NCBI GenBank assembly: GCA_017474205.1
Contig: JAFVID010000044.1
Location: 1-43,242, forward strand
Reading direction: 5' to 3'
DNA: 43,242 bases
From: Clostridia bacterium
GTDB taxonomy: Bacteria > Bacillota > Clostridia > Oscillospirales > Acutalibacteraceae
Under the pieces are notes generated by a model. That model ran no database searches, was not told the DNA's origin, and saw only the letters and a list, made by a program, of their open reading frames with translations. Shown here one piece after another: positions 7,760 to 15,439 of the stretch (positions within the stretch are counted from its first letter, which is position 1; the number at the start of each line of letters is the position of its first letter). A program made the position numbers and the translations under genes.

Positions 7760-8698
7760 ATGGCTAAGATAGTAGGACCCGGTTCCCTTATTGTGGATGT
7801 AACCGGCTTTGCACCCCATCTTCCTGTTGCAGGAGAAACGGTAAAGGGAACAACCCTTAAATTCGGTCCCGGAGGCAAGGGGTCCAACCAATTTACCGCC
7901 GCCCATCGTGCAGGTTCAACCGTAAAAATCATCAGCCGCCGCGGAGATGACTTTTTGGGACAGATTCTCAAAAAGCATTATGAAACCGAGGGTATGAGCG
8001 AGGAACACATTGTAGTTGACCCGCAAGATGAAACCGCAAGTGCCCTTATTGAAATAGATGAGAAGGATGCTCAAAACCGCATTATCGTTATATTTGCCGC
8101 AAACGAAAAGGTAACGGGAGAACACGTTCTCGCCGCCGAAAAAGATTTTGCCGATTGCGATGTTGTTCTCACCCAGTTTGAAACAACCCTTGATGCACTT
8201 CTCACCGCCAAAGCCCTTGCAAAAAAATACAATAAACCCTTTATTCTTAATCCCGCACCCTACCTTGAAGTGCCTGTAGAGGTTTTTGATGGCACCGATT
8301 ATATCACCCCCAACGAAACCGAAACACTTCAGTTTACGGGAATTAATCCCGACAGTGATGAAAACTGCCGAAAGGCAGCAGAAAAATTCTTTGAGATGGG
8401 TGTTAAGAACGTAGTTATCACTTTGGGTAAAAAGGGAGTATATTATTCTAACGGTAAAGAGGAATTTACCATTCCCGCTACCAGCACCAAAGCGGTAGAA
8501 ACCACAGGTGCAGGGGATGCCTTTAACGGTGGATTTGCCACCGCTATCGGCGAGGGAATGGATGTTAAAACCGCCCTTTACTTTGCTACCTGTACCTCGG
8601 GTATCTCGGTAACCCGTCGAGGTTCATCCCCCTCTATGCCATACAGACACGAAATTGTCGAACTTATGGAAAAAGAGTTTGGGATAAAAATCGATTAG
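7760..8698 (+). CDS. PfkB-family sugar kinase (ribokinase/deoxyribokinase type)
   Basis: A 312-residue kinase that would phosphorylate a pentose at C5 using ATP. The first PfkB signature is GPGGKGSN at residues 36-43, and the second is ETTGAGDAFNGGF, where D253 is the predicted catalytic base. Length and order match ribokinases. Sitting directly behind deoC it could act as a deoxyribokinase, making the DeoC substrate; ribose is the other obvious choice and sequence alone does not decide. A ribosome site (GAAAGGG) precedes the ATG, and a terminator-like hairpin follows the gene. Confidence 0.9.
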   Translation: MAKIVGPGSLIVDVTGFAPHLPVAGETVKGTTLKFGPGGKGSNQFTAAHRAGSTVKIISRRGDDFLGQILKKHYETEGMSEEHIVVDPQDETASALIEIDEKDAQNRIIVIFAANEKVTGEHVLAAEKDFADCDVVLTQFETTLDALLTAKALAKKYNKPFILNPAPYLEVPVEVFDGTDYITPNETETLQFTGINPDSDENCRKAAEKFFEMGVKNVVITLGKKGVYYSNGKEEFTIPATSTKAVETTGAGDAFNGGFATAIGEGMDVKTALYFATCTSGISVTRRGSSPSMPYRHEIVELMEKEFGIKID

Positions 8699-8714
8699 TT
8701 GTATCATATCATTC

Positions 8715-8742
8715 TACGGGCGGTTATCCGCCCGTAATTTTT
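8715..8742 (+). terminator. Hairpin between kinase and carrier genes
   Basis: A perfect 9-bp GC-rich stem (tacgggcgg / ccgcccgta) with a TTAT loop is followed by a T-rich tail. It should lower or end transcription before the AEC carrier gene, which begins only 15 bases later. Confidence 0.75.
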
Positions 8743-8756
8743 AGGAGATAGTTTTT

Positions 8757-9752
8757 ATGTGGGAACTATTTTTTGATTGTTTTTTAACCGTATTTTCTAA
8801 GGTTGCTCTGCTTTTCATTATTATCGCCCTTGGATTTGTGTGTCAAAAGATAAATATGCTCACCAAAGAGGCAAACAAGTGTTTAGCAGATATCGTAATG
8901 TATTTCGTTACACCTTGCGTAATAATAAATGCATTCAGCTCCACCGCCTATTCAAAGGATGAACTTTTTGGCATTCTTAAAAATATAGGTATCGTTGCCG
9001 CGGTAACCACCGTTTTGCACGTGGTGATGATATTTGCGGTTATCTTCATTTTTAGAATGAAGAACGAAAATATAAAAAGGGTAATGCGTTTTGGTGCGGT
9101 ATTTTCTAATGCAGGATTTATCGCCCTGCCCCTTGCACAAGCCCTTATCGATACCCCCGAAAGTCACGAAGGCGCCCTTTATGCCGCAGTTTTTCTTGCT
9201 GTATTTAACATTGTTCTCTGGACTTGGGGACTGTTTGATATGAGCGGAAATGCGGGAGATATCAATATTAAAAAGATAATATTCAACCCCGGTGTGGTAG
9301 GGGTTGTGGTGGGACTTTTCCTCTTTGTATCCCCCTTATTTATAAATATCGGTGATACTGCAGGAATAAGACTTCCCTCGGTGCTTTCTGATGCAATAGC
9401 CGCTATTGCCGCCCTTAACCTGCCTATCCCCATGCTTCTTGTGGGCTTTTATCTTGCCAATGCGGATATTAAAGCTGCCCTTAAGGATAAGTGGTCCTAC
9501 ATTTGCATAGTACTTCGACTTCTTGTGTTCCCCCTTATCACTTTGGGAGTGCTTTATCTCATAGGTTTAAGGGGCAATCCCCTCACCGTATGCGTAATCG
9601 GCGCAAGTGCCCCCGTAGGTGCTACCACCACGATTTTTGCCGCCAAGTTCGATAAAGATACCGAACTTTCGGTACGTTTGGTTGCACTGTCTACAATATT
9701 TTCAATGCTCACAATGCCTGTGATAGTTGGACTAACCCAAGCATTGGCGTAA
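8757..9752 (+). CDS. AEC-family membrane carrier
   Basis: A 331-residue integral membrane protein of the auxin efflux carrier/MdcF family, with about ten hydrophobic spans in two halves. Typical features are an N-terminal LGFVCQKINML, TPCVIINAFSS, and the C-terminal half GASAPVGATTTIFAAKF. Known bacterial relatives carry organic acids such as malonate, so the substrate here may be an acidic sugar derivative or a catabolic product rather than a neutral sugar. The start has an AGGAGA site 8 bases upstream. It is the only transporter in the cluster. Confidence 0.88.
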   Translation: MWELFFDCFLTVFSKVALLFIIIALGFVCQKINMLTKEANKCLADIVMYFVTPCVIINAFSSTAYSKDELFGILKNIGIVAAVTTVLHVVMIFAVIFIFRMKNENIKRVMRFGAVFSNAGFIALPLAQALIDTPESHEGALYAAVFLAVFNIVLWTWGLFDMSGNAGDINIKKIIFNPGVVGVVVGLFLFVSPLFINIGDTAGIRLPSVLSDAIAAIAALNLPIPMLLVGFYLANADIKAALKDKWSYICIVLRLLVFPLITLGVLYLIGLRGNPLTVCVIGASAPVGATTTIFAAKFDKDTELSVRLVALSTIFSMLTMPVIVGLTQALA

Positions 9753-9760
9753 ATAAATTG

Positions 9761-9789
9761 AACCGTCTTCGTTTTGAAGGCGGTTTTTT
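9761..9789 (+). terminator. Intrinsic terminator of the catabolic cluster
   Basis: A 10-bp stem (aaccgtcttc / gaaggcggtt, one G-T pair) is followed by TTTTTTG, nine bases after the carrier stop codon. Confidence 0.85.
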
Positions 9790-9862
9790 GTTTAATGAAT
9801 TATGAATATTGAATAATGAAAAATTAAGGTGTCGGCAAAGCCGACGGATTTTAGAAAAGATT

Positions 9863-9938
9863 ATCGTAGGGCAGGGGCTTGCTCCTGCCGTTAGTATATG
9901 ATAACTTTGGCGGCGGGAGCAAGCCCCCGCCCTACGAT
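9863..9938. repeat. MITE-like imperfect palindrome
   Basis: Two 28-base arms (9863-9890 and 9911-9938) are inverted repeats with two mismatches around a 20-base centre. The outer ends are atcgtaggg and ccctacgat, and the arms carry aggggcttgctcct. GC content far exceeds the flanks. It looks like a dispersed intergenic palindrome; no transposase is near. A smaller GC-rich inverted repeat (gtcggc / gccgac) lies just left at about 9832-9845. Confidence 0.75.
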
Positions 9939-9961
9939 GAAGCCGAATTTAATATTTCCAC

Positions 9962-9990
9962 TTTACACCGTAAAATAAATATGATATAAT
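9962..9990 (+). promoter_or_regulatory. Sigma-A promoter of structured leader
   Basis: TTTACA (9962-9967) and TATAAT (9985-9990) are exactly 17 bases apart. Transcription would begin near 9997, at the first base pairs of a long hairpin. Confidence 0.8.
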
Positions 9991-9994
9991 ACTT

Positions 9995-10145
9995 TTGCGA
10001 CACAGTTAAATAGTTATCCAAGTAGGCATACTATAGGTAAAAACGTATGTCTTGCTTATCATATCCTGCTTGGATTGAACTGTGTCGCAACAGAAGTCAA
10101 GCATCGTTTTTCGGTGCGTGGCTTTTGCTACGCACTTTTTTATTT
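9995..10145 (+). ncRNA. Structured leader RNA of unknown class with attenuator
   Basis: The predicted transcript begins with ttgcgacacagtt (9995-10007), which pairs perfectly with aactgtgtcgcaa (10078-10090). A second helix pairs 10016-10026 with 10065-10075 (one G-T or mismatch), leaving an asymmetric internal loop and a large apical loop. Downstream, gcatcg (10101-10106) can pair with cggtgc (10112-10117), which shares four bases with the terminator stem, so the two folds exclude each other. This layout is that of a riboswitch or attenuator for the gene at 10162, or a free-standing RNA of about 145 nt. It matches no riboswitch, 6S or SRP consensus that I can recall. Confidence 0.6.
10114..10141 (+). 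terminator. Attenuator terminator before zinc-ribbon gene
   Basis: A 9-bp stem (gtgcgtggc / gctacgcac, one G-T) with a TTTT loop is followed by six T residues. It ends 20 bases before the downstream start codon. Confidence 0.85.
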
Positions 10146-10161
10146 TAAGGGGAAATGTGAA

Positions 10162-10548
10162 ATGGCACTGATGAAATGTGTTGACTGTGGAACTGAACAC
10201 GATGAAAACGCACCCTTTTGTCCAAACTGCAAGCGAATACATCACGAATTGCTACCATCGAGAGTTGTGGAAATAAAAATTCCCGACCCAAAACTCGGAT
10301 TATTTTATTATATGTCCCCTAAATGCCCCATTATATTTGACGGTGAATACAATCCTATTTGGAAAGGCGAGTTTGGAGAAACCGCCACTTTGTTAATGGA
10401 TTCTTGTACCGAAATAATTATTAAACTCGGGGATTGGGCAAATGAAATTAGAGATGTTGTTTGCCCCGGTATGCAATACAAATTGGTTTTAGATACGGAG
10501 TATCATCTCCTTGCCACATTCCATTTAAGACAAATAGAAGAAGTATAA
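10162..10548 (+). CDS. Small zinc-ribbon protein
   Basis: A 128-residue soluble protein. The N-terminus is a compact zinc ribbon with C6-V-D-C9 and C20-P-N-C23. The rest (about residues 35-128) is a strand-rich domain without a family I recognise. The ATG at 10162 has AAGGGG 9 bases upstream; longer in-frame starts to 10075 would lie inside the leader RNA hairpin and are rejected. Expression is probably controlled by the leader RNA and its terminator. No function can be assigned. Confidence 0.75.
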   Translation: MALMKCVDCGTEHDENAPFCPNCKRIHHELLPSRVVEIKIPDPKLGLFYYMSPKCPIIFDGEYNPIWKGEFGETATLLMDSCTEIIIKLGDWANEIRDVVCPGMQYKLVLDTEYHLLATFHLRQIEEV

Positions 10549-10560
10549 CAACCACGATAA

Positions 10561-10588
10561 AAACGCCCTTGTTATAGGGTGTTTTTTT
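10561..10588 (+). terminator. Intrinsic terminator of zinc-ribbon gene
   Basis: A stem of aaacgccct with agggtgttt and a run of seven T residues lies 12 bases after the stop codon. Confidence 0.8.
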
Positions 10589-10599
10589 ATTGGTTCTTA

Positions 10600-10628
10600 T
10601 TTACATTTTTGCTTTTTTGTGATAGTAT
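10600..10628 (+). promoter_or_regulatory. Sigma-A promoter of PHP phosphatase gene
   Basis: TTTACA (10600-10605) and TAGTAT (10623-10628) are 17 bases apart, 31 bases before the start codon. Confidence 0.7.
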
Positions 10629-10659
10629 GAAGGATAGATTATAACAAGAAGGAACGTTT

Positions 10660-11433
10660 ATGGACTACAATTATCACACCCACACCTATTTATGCTCACA
10701 CGCTACGGGTGAAATAGAGGACTACATAAAAACTGCCATAGAAAACGGCATAAAATATATGGGCTTTTCGGAACATTTCCCCCTTCGTTTTGAAAACGGA
10801 GTGCAGTCGGGGTATCGGCTTATGGTGGAGGATGTGGATTTTTACTTTTCCACCCTATATGGCCTTCGCGAAAAATATAAAGATAAAATCGATATTAAAA
10901 TCGGTTTTGAAATGGAATATTATCCCGCCCTTTTTGATGAAATGGTGAACAATGCCAAGAAGTATGGGGGAGAATATCTTATTTTGGGTCAACATTTTCC
11001 ATCACCCGAATATTTGAAAAGTTCAAAATACGTTATTATCCCCGAAGAAAGCGCTAATGCCCTTGAGGACTACGTTTCGGGGGTTGTTGAGGGCATAAAA
11101 AGCGGTGTGTTTACCTATGTTGCTCATCCCGATATCCTCAATTTTGTGGGGGATAAGGACCTTTATCGAGAGAGTTTCGTAAAGATTTGTGAAGCATCTA
11201 AAGAATATAACGTGCCTTTAGAAATCAACTTTTTTGGGATAAGGGATAACAGGAATTATCCCGATATGAGATTCGTTGAACTTTTAGGTGAAACAAAAGC
11301 CCCCGTAACATTTGGATTTGATTCCCACACAGTTAAGGATGCCTTTGATGGAAATTCCTTAAAAATTGCAAAGGAATGGGTAGAAAAATACAAACTAAAC
11401 TACATCGGCAAACCGAATATAATCGAATTATAA
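10660..11433 (+). CDS. PHP-domain phosphatase, HisJ-type
   Basis: A 257-residue polymerase/histidinol-phosphatase (PHP) enzyme. Metal ligands are visible in H6-T-H8 with H14 (HTHTYLCSHA), GFSEHFP, GFEMEY, GQHFP, VAHPDIL and the terminal GFDSHT. This set and the length match HisJ-type histidinol phosphatases, which convert L-histidinol phosphate to L-histidinol. No other histidine gene is adjacent and it is a single-gene unit with its own promoter and terminator, so another phosphomonoester is possible. The ribosome site GAAGGAA precedes the ATG. Confidence 0.85.
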   Translation: MDYNYHTHTYLCSHATGEIEDYIKTAIENGIKYMGFSEHFPLRFENGVQSGYRLMVEDVDFYFSTLYGLREKYKDKIDIKIGFEMEYYPALFDEMVNNAKKYGGEYLILGQHFPSPEYLKSSKYVIIPEESANALEDYVSGVVEGIKSGVFTYVAHPDILNFVGDKDLYRESFVKICEASKEYNVPLEINFFGIRDNRNYPDMRFVELLGETKAPVTFGFDSHTVKDAFDGNSLKIAKEWVEKYKLNYIGKPNIIEL

Positions 11434-11437
11434 TAAT

Positions 11438-11470
11438 AAAAAAGACACTCTTTTTGAGAGTGCCTTTTTA
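11438..11470. terminator. Bidirectional terminator between convergent genes
   Basis: cactct (11446-11451) pairs with agagtg (11457-11462), extended past one mismatch by a G-C pair and by A5/T5. Poly-A before and poly-T after let it end both the rightward phosphatase gene and the leftward transporter gene. Confidence 0.8.
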
Positions 11471-11471
11471 T

Positions 11472-12671
11472 TTATACCGTTTTTTTCTTTGGTGTAAAGC
11501 TGAAGAATATTCCAATAAACATAATCGCAAACCATATTAGAATGAGATTTCCCCAACCGATTTTAAGGGCTATATCACCAAAAACATAGGTGGATATTGC
11601 CGCACCGAAGTAACTGAAAAAGTCGAGAGTGCCTGTTGCGGTGGATACCATTCCCGTATGTTTAAGGGAGGGACAATAAAAACTCCAAAGCATGGCATCG
11701 GCAAGTTTTGAGGTAAATATCGCAAGGAACATTATGATTAAATTAACCACGGGATTTTTTATAAAGTACATACCGAGGAATGCAACAGCACTTGTTATAA
11801 AGGATAAAAGCAGGGTGTTGTAAACGTTATTCTTAAAGAATTTACTGTTTATGTATGCCGCAAGGAAGGGAGCGAAAGAGATAGCAAGAGTAATGATTGT
11901 GAATAGAATTTTTGAGGTATCTTCGGAATATCCTAAATATGTACTGGTGTAGGTTGGGATCCAAAAAACCACCGAAGTTCTTACCACACCCGTAAGGAGG
12001 GCAATAATCGAAAATCTTACAATGCGATTTTCAAAAAGTACGCTAAGAGACCCCTTTTCTTTAGTGGCGGATTTGAACTGATTGTATTTAACAATGCCCT
12101 TTTTCTCCATAACGGTAAAGACAAGGAGCGTGATAAGTCCCATACCAACAAGGAGTCCGCCACTGGCGAAGAAGGAATACTTCCAATTGAAAATGAGGGC
12201 GATAATTCCCGCTAAAGGAGACCCGAAAAGGGCGGAAAATGTGAAGGTCATACAACAAAGGGATGCGAGTTTTGTGGAGGTGTTTTCCGATACCACCTTG
12301 GTCATAGGGGCATATATCATAGATAGGGAAAAGCCCCAAAGTCCGTATGTAATTATATTCAGGATAGGATTTAAAAATACAACGAAGGCGATATTGCAAA
12401 GTCCGGCGATAATCTGACCGAAACTTATCATATATCCTGCTTTGATTTTTTCACCAATGATGCCGTTGATGAGTTGCCCTATCGCGTAACAAAAGAAGAA
12501 TACCATAGAAAGCACGCCGAGTTGTGCTTCGTTGAATATTTCATATTTAATAAGGTCGGGAGAAACGGCACTTAAAATGTTTCGTGAGATATAAACCACC
12601 AGATAAGAAATGGAGCAAATTGAACCAAGTCGGAAGGCAGTTTTGGCCTCAACGCTTTTGAAAAATGACAT
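11472..12671 (-). CDS. MFS transporter, organophosphate/phosphate antiporter-like
   Basis: A 399-residue membrane protein with about twelve hydrophobic spans and a central loop near residue 195. The N-terminal part (YLVVYISRNILSAVSPDL, then GQLINGIIGEK) and the late SYFGAAISTYVFG pattern resemble the GlpT/UhpT organophosphate:phosphate antiporter branch. Substrate is not certain; a phosphorylated sugar or glycerol phosphate is plausible. AAGGAC lies 9 bases before the ATG. It is a single leftward gene, divergent from the polysaccharide operon. Confidence 0.85.
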   Translation of the reverse strand: MSFFKSVEAKTAFRLGSICSISYLVVYISRNILSAVSPDLIKYEIFNEAQLGVLSMVFFFCYAIGQLINGIIGEKIKAGYMISFGQIIAGLCNIAFVVFLNPILNIITYGLWGFSLSMIYAPMTKVVSENTSTKLASLCCMTFTFSALFGSPLAGIIALIFNWKYSFFASGGLLVGMGLITLLVFTVMEKKGIVKYNQFKSATKEKGSLSVLFENRIVRFSIIALLTGVVRTSVVFWIPTYTSTYLGYSEDTSKILFTIITLAISFAPFLAAYINSKFFKNNVYNTLLLSFITSAVAFLGMYFIKNPVVNLIIMFLAIFTSKLADAMLWSFYCPSLKHTGMVSTATGTLDFFSYFGAAISTYVFGDIALKIGWGNLILIWFAIMFIGIFFSFTPKKKTV

Positions 12672-12781
12672 ATTATCAAGTCCTTAATAGGGGGGGAAGG
12701 AGGGCCCTCTTGATTTGTAGGGAAAAATTGTCCTTTGTGCTTTGATTTTATTAGAAAATTCATAAAAAATTCCTACACTTT
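12672..12781 (-). other. 5' leader of MFS transporter gene with GC palindrome
   Basis: The leader of about 100 bases contains a perfect 10-bp palindrome (gagggccctc, 12700-12709) and a run of seven G residues (12690-12696). The palindrome could be an operator or small hairpin; no regulator is identified. Confidence 0.35.
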
Positions 12782-12810
12782 ATTGTACTACAAAATCTTG
12801 AAAAAGTCAA
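12782..12810 (-). promoter_or_regulatory. Sigma-A promoter of MFS transporter gene
   Basis: On the minus strand TTGACT (12810-12805) and TACAAT (12787-12782) are 17 bases apart. Confidence 0.8.
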
Positions 12811-12865
12811 CCAAATTGATAATGTCAAAAAAGCAAATATAATGGAACAAAATTCTTTATTTTGC

Positions 12866-12894
12866 TTGACATATGTATATTGAAGTGGTATTAT
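12866..12894 (+). promoter_or_regulatory. Sigma-A promoter of the polysaccharide operon
   Basis: Consensus TTGACA (12866-12871) and TATTAT (12889-12894) are 17 bases apart. It is the only strong promoter found ahead of the genes from 13034 to 25427. Confidence 0.85.
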
Positions 12895-13033
12895 ATAGTA
12901 GAGTATGAGTAATAGTGTCTAGAGGTATACCCTCATGTAAAAACGCTTTACATTTTTTGTAAAAACAAAGGATGAAAACCCCTTGAAATCAAGGCGATTT
13001 TAGCATCAATTTATCTTAAGGAGTAAAGGTAAA
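12895..13033 (+). promoter_or_regulatory. Leader of polysaccharide operon with attenuator-like hairpin
   Basis: The untranslated leader of about 130 bases holds a small stem (gagg 12922-12925 with cctc 12931-12934). A 7-bp stem atgtaaa / tttacat (12935-12941 with 12947-12953) is followed directly by TTTTT, which resembles an intrinsic terminator. Further on, ccttgaaatcaagg (12982-12995) is another small dyad. A weak terminator this early suggests attenuation or processive antitermination, as known for other polysaccharide operons; the factor is not encoded here. Confidence 0.5.
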
Positions 13034-13858
13034 ATGGAAAACAAAGTTAGAACGAAAAGCAACGAATACTATGTTGTAGATATAACCAGAATACTGAGAT
13101 TTATCTGGCAAAAAATCGGTATCGTTATTTTGGTTAGTGTTCTCACAGCAGGAATAGGATTTTCGATGGCAGCATTCCTTATTCCACCGTCCTATTCATC
13201 CTCTATATTGCTTTATGTTAACAATACGGCATTTTCGATGAATGATATAGGATTCAGCATTAGTTCATCAGAAATCAGTGCCGCACAAAGTTTGGTTAAA
13301 ACCTATTCCGTTCTTCTTAAGAACAGAACCACCTTGGAAAGAGTAAAGGCAGAAACCGGTCTTAGTTATACTTGGGAAGAAATGTATTACATGATCGAAG
13401 CCAAGTCTGAAAAGGAAACCGAGGTAATGAAGGTTATAGTAACCTGCGGAAATGCAAGTCACGCCGCTAAGATTGCAAACGGCATTGCCACCGTCTTGCC
13501 CCAAAGAGTTGCCGAAATCGTTGAAGGTAGTTCAATGGAGGTTGTTGACTCGGCACAGGTTAACGGCTTCAAGGTAGCCCCCAGCACCACTAAATATACC
13601 GCGTTAGGTTTGCTTGTAGGTGCAATCGGCACAATGGCCATCCTCGCAATTATAACCATTATGGATAACACAATCCACGAAGAAGAATACATAGTAAACA
13701 CTTACGATTATCCCATTCTTGCTAAGATACCTAACCTCATAGGTGGCGACGGTAAGAAATACGGAAAATATGGAAAATACGGCTACTACTACAAATACGA
13801 ATCGAAAAAGACGCCGGAAACAACCACACCCGAAACAAAAACGGAAGAAAAAGAATAG
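13034..13858 (+). CDS. Polysaccharide chain-length protein / kinase activator (YwqC/CpsC-like)
   Basis: A 274-residue Wzz-type membrane protein that sets polymer length and activates the adjacent tyrosine kinase. It has two membrane spans (about residues 28-50 and 190-211) flanking an extracellular domain with a LVKTYSVLLKNRTTLERV segment typical of the family. The cytoplasmic tail is unusual: seven tyrosines between KKYGKYGKYG and YYYKY, then a Thr/Glu-rich end. It could be a kinase target. AAGGAG lies 12 bases before the ATG. The kinase gene follows 14 bases after the stop. Confidence 0.92.
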   Translation: MENKVRTKSNEYYVVDITRILRFIWQKIGIVILVSVLTAGIGFSMAAFLIPPSYSSSILLYVNNTAFSMNDIGFSISSSEISAAQSLVKTYSVLLKNRTTLERVKAETGLSYTWEEMYYMIEAKSEKETEVMKVIVTCGNASHAAKIANGIATVLPQRVAEIVEGSSMEVVDSAQVNGFKVAPSTTKYTALGLLVGAIGTMAILAIITIMDNTIHEEEYIVNTYDYPILAKIPNLIGGDGKKYGKYGKYGYYYKYESKKTPETTTPETKTEEKE

Positions 13859-13872
13859 GTAGGTGAGAGAAA

Positions 13873-14679
13873 ATGAGCAAAAAAGCAACCCGCAGAGAAA
13901 GAGCTTCTCACTTTATTGAGAAAGATATTCAAAAAACACTCCATAAAAACCTTGAGTTTACCGCTCGTGAGCAATACAAACTCCTTCGTGCTAATCTCTC
14001 GTTCACCTTACCTGAAGACGTTAAATGCCCCATTATTGGCGTAACCTCTTCTATGAGAGGTGAAGGTAAAAGTACCACCGCCATTAACCTTTCTTACGTA
14101 CTTTCGGAAAGTTCAAAAAGAGTTTTGCTTATTGACGGTGACCTTCGTATCCCTAGTGTTGCTAAGAAGATGAAAATCGAAAGCAACCCCGGTCTTACCG
14201 ACCTTCTCAAGGGCGGAGAGAGTATGTCTTTTGGAGATATGTATTTGCAACACTACAATAACTGGTACATTCTTCCTTCAGGAGATCTTCCTCCTAACCC
14301 ATCAGAACTTCTGGGTTCAAAACGAATGGGCACGTTACTTAAATCCCTTTCTAAAAGTTTCGATGCCATCGTTATCGACCTTCCCCCTGTTAACTTGGTA
14401 TCTGACGCGTTGGCAATTTCTGAATACCTTTCGGGTATGATAGTTGTTGTTCGTGAAGATTATACCGAAAAGAAAGAACTTGAAACCTGTATTAATCTTC
14501 TCAGACTTTCTAACGTTAACGTGCTTGGTTGTGTTATGAACGAAACCAAAAACGGTAAAGGATATTACAAACGTTACAAATATAGAAGATACTACAAATA
14601 CTACTACAAATACGGTTCATCATACGGCAGTTATGGCGGTTATGGTAATTATGGTACTTACGAAACTTACGGTAAGTAA
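13873..14679 (+). CDS. Bacterial tyrosine kinase (YwqD/CpsD-like)
   Basis: A 268-residue cytoplasmic BY-kinase that autophosphorylates on C-terminal tyrosines and controls polymerisation. Walker A is SSMRGEGKSTT (59-69), Walker A' is LLIDGDL with D88 and D90, and Walker B is IVIDLPPV. The tail (about 231-268) carries 16 tyrosines in two styles, a basic YYK/YKY block and a Gly-rich YGSYGGYGNYG block. That is well above the four or so common in CpsD proteins. GTGAGAG precedes the ATG. Its activator lies upstream and the matching phosphatase downstream. Confidence 0.93.
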   Translation: MSKKATRRERASHFIEKDIQKTLHKNLEFTAREQYKLLRANLSFTLPEDVKCPIIGVTSSMRGEGKSTTAINLSYVLSESSKRVLLIDGDLRIPSVAKKMKIESNPGLTDLLKGGESMSFGDMYLQHYNNWYILPSGDLPPNPSELLGSKRMGTLLKSLSKSFDAIVIDLPPVNLVSDALAISEYLSGMIVVVREDYTEKKELETCINLLRLSNVNVLGCVMNETKNGKGYYKRYKYRRYYKYYYKYGSSYGSYGGYGNYGTYETYGK

Positions 14680-14704
14680 CTAAGTAGTGCTCAGAGGTAT
14701 TTGT

Positions 14705-15400
14705 ATGACTGATTTTCACACCCATTTGCTTCCAAAGATTGACGACGGAAGCAAATCATCGGATGAAACCGTAAAAATGCTCTTAAAATCTGCAAAGGCC
14801 GGTGTTAGAAGAGTTATAGCAACTCCCCACTTTAACGCTAACCATTGGTCGGTAGAGAAATTCTTGAAAATCCGCGAAAGTGCATACGAGGCGGTCAAGG
14901 AAAACTTAACCCCCGAAATGCCCGAAATACGATTGGGTGCCGAAGTTCGTTATTACGAAGGCATCTCCCGATTAGAATCTTTAAGAGATTTGTGTATTGA
15001 AGGCACCAACCTGTTGCTCTTAGAAATGCCGGTAGATAAATGGTCGACATTCGCCCAAAAGGAATTGTCGGAACTCTCTTGCAGAGGAGATATGCAGTTG
15101 GTTCTTGCTCACATAGATAGATATCTTGGTTTTCAATCCTTTGAAACCATAGAAGAATTCTCACGGCAAGGAATTCTAATGCAACTCAATGCCGAAGCGT
15201 TCACCTCCTTCTTTACGCGAGGTAAGGCATTAAAGATGCTTAAATCGGGAATGGTACAGTTCATCGGTTCCGATTGCCACGATTTGGGCAGACGCCCCCC
15301 AAATATGGATAAAGCCCTTGCGGTTATCGAGAAAAAGTTAGGCGCAAGATTTGTCCACGAACTAAAGGAAATAGGAAACTCTGTGTTTCTTAATAAATAA
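14705..15400 (+). CDS. PHP-type protein-tyrosine phosphatase (YwqE/CpsB-like)
   Basis: A 231-residue manganese-dependent phosphatase expected to dephosphorylate the adjacent kinase. The N-terminal signature is FH5TH7LLPKIDDGS; further metal sites are ATPHF, GAEVRYY, LAHIDRY and the terminal GSDCHD. The ATG at 14705 is preferred because AGAGG lies 7 bases before it. A GTG at 14687 is in frame but has no ribosome site. It sits 25 bases after the kinase stop, completing the activator, kinase and phosphatase trio. Confidence 0.92.
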   Translation: MTDFHTHLLPKIDDGSKSSDETVKMLLKSAKAGVRRVIATPHFNANHWSVEKFLKIRESAYEAVKENLTPEMPEIRLGAEVRYYEGISRLESLRDLCIEGTNLLLLEMPVDKWSTFAQKELSELSCRGDMQLVLAHIDRYLGFQSFETIEEFSRQGILMQLNAEAFTSFFTRGKALKMLKSGMVQFIGSDCHDLGRRPPNMDKALAVIEKKLGARFVHELKEIGNSVFLNK

Positions 15401-15439
15401 ATATTTAATTTGATCTATTTTGAAAGGATGGATTTTAAA

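Noticed and set aside
9863..9938. Insertion sequence end or attachment site
   Set aside because: No transposase, integrase, target-site duplication or tRNA junction is seen beside it.
9995..10145. Leader RNA considered as 6S RNA, SRP RNA or T-box
   Set aside because: It is too short for typical 6S RNA, lacks the SRP GGAA-type apical motif, and has no T-box sequence; kept as unknown class.
10075..10161. Longer N-terminus for the zinc-ribbon protein
   Set aside because: It would overlap the paired leader hairpin and terminator; the internal ATG at 10162 has a proper ribosome site.
10660..11433. Part of a histidine biosynthesis operon
   Set aside because: No other his gene is adjacent; the gene has its own promoter and terminator.
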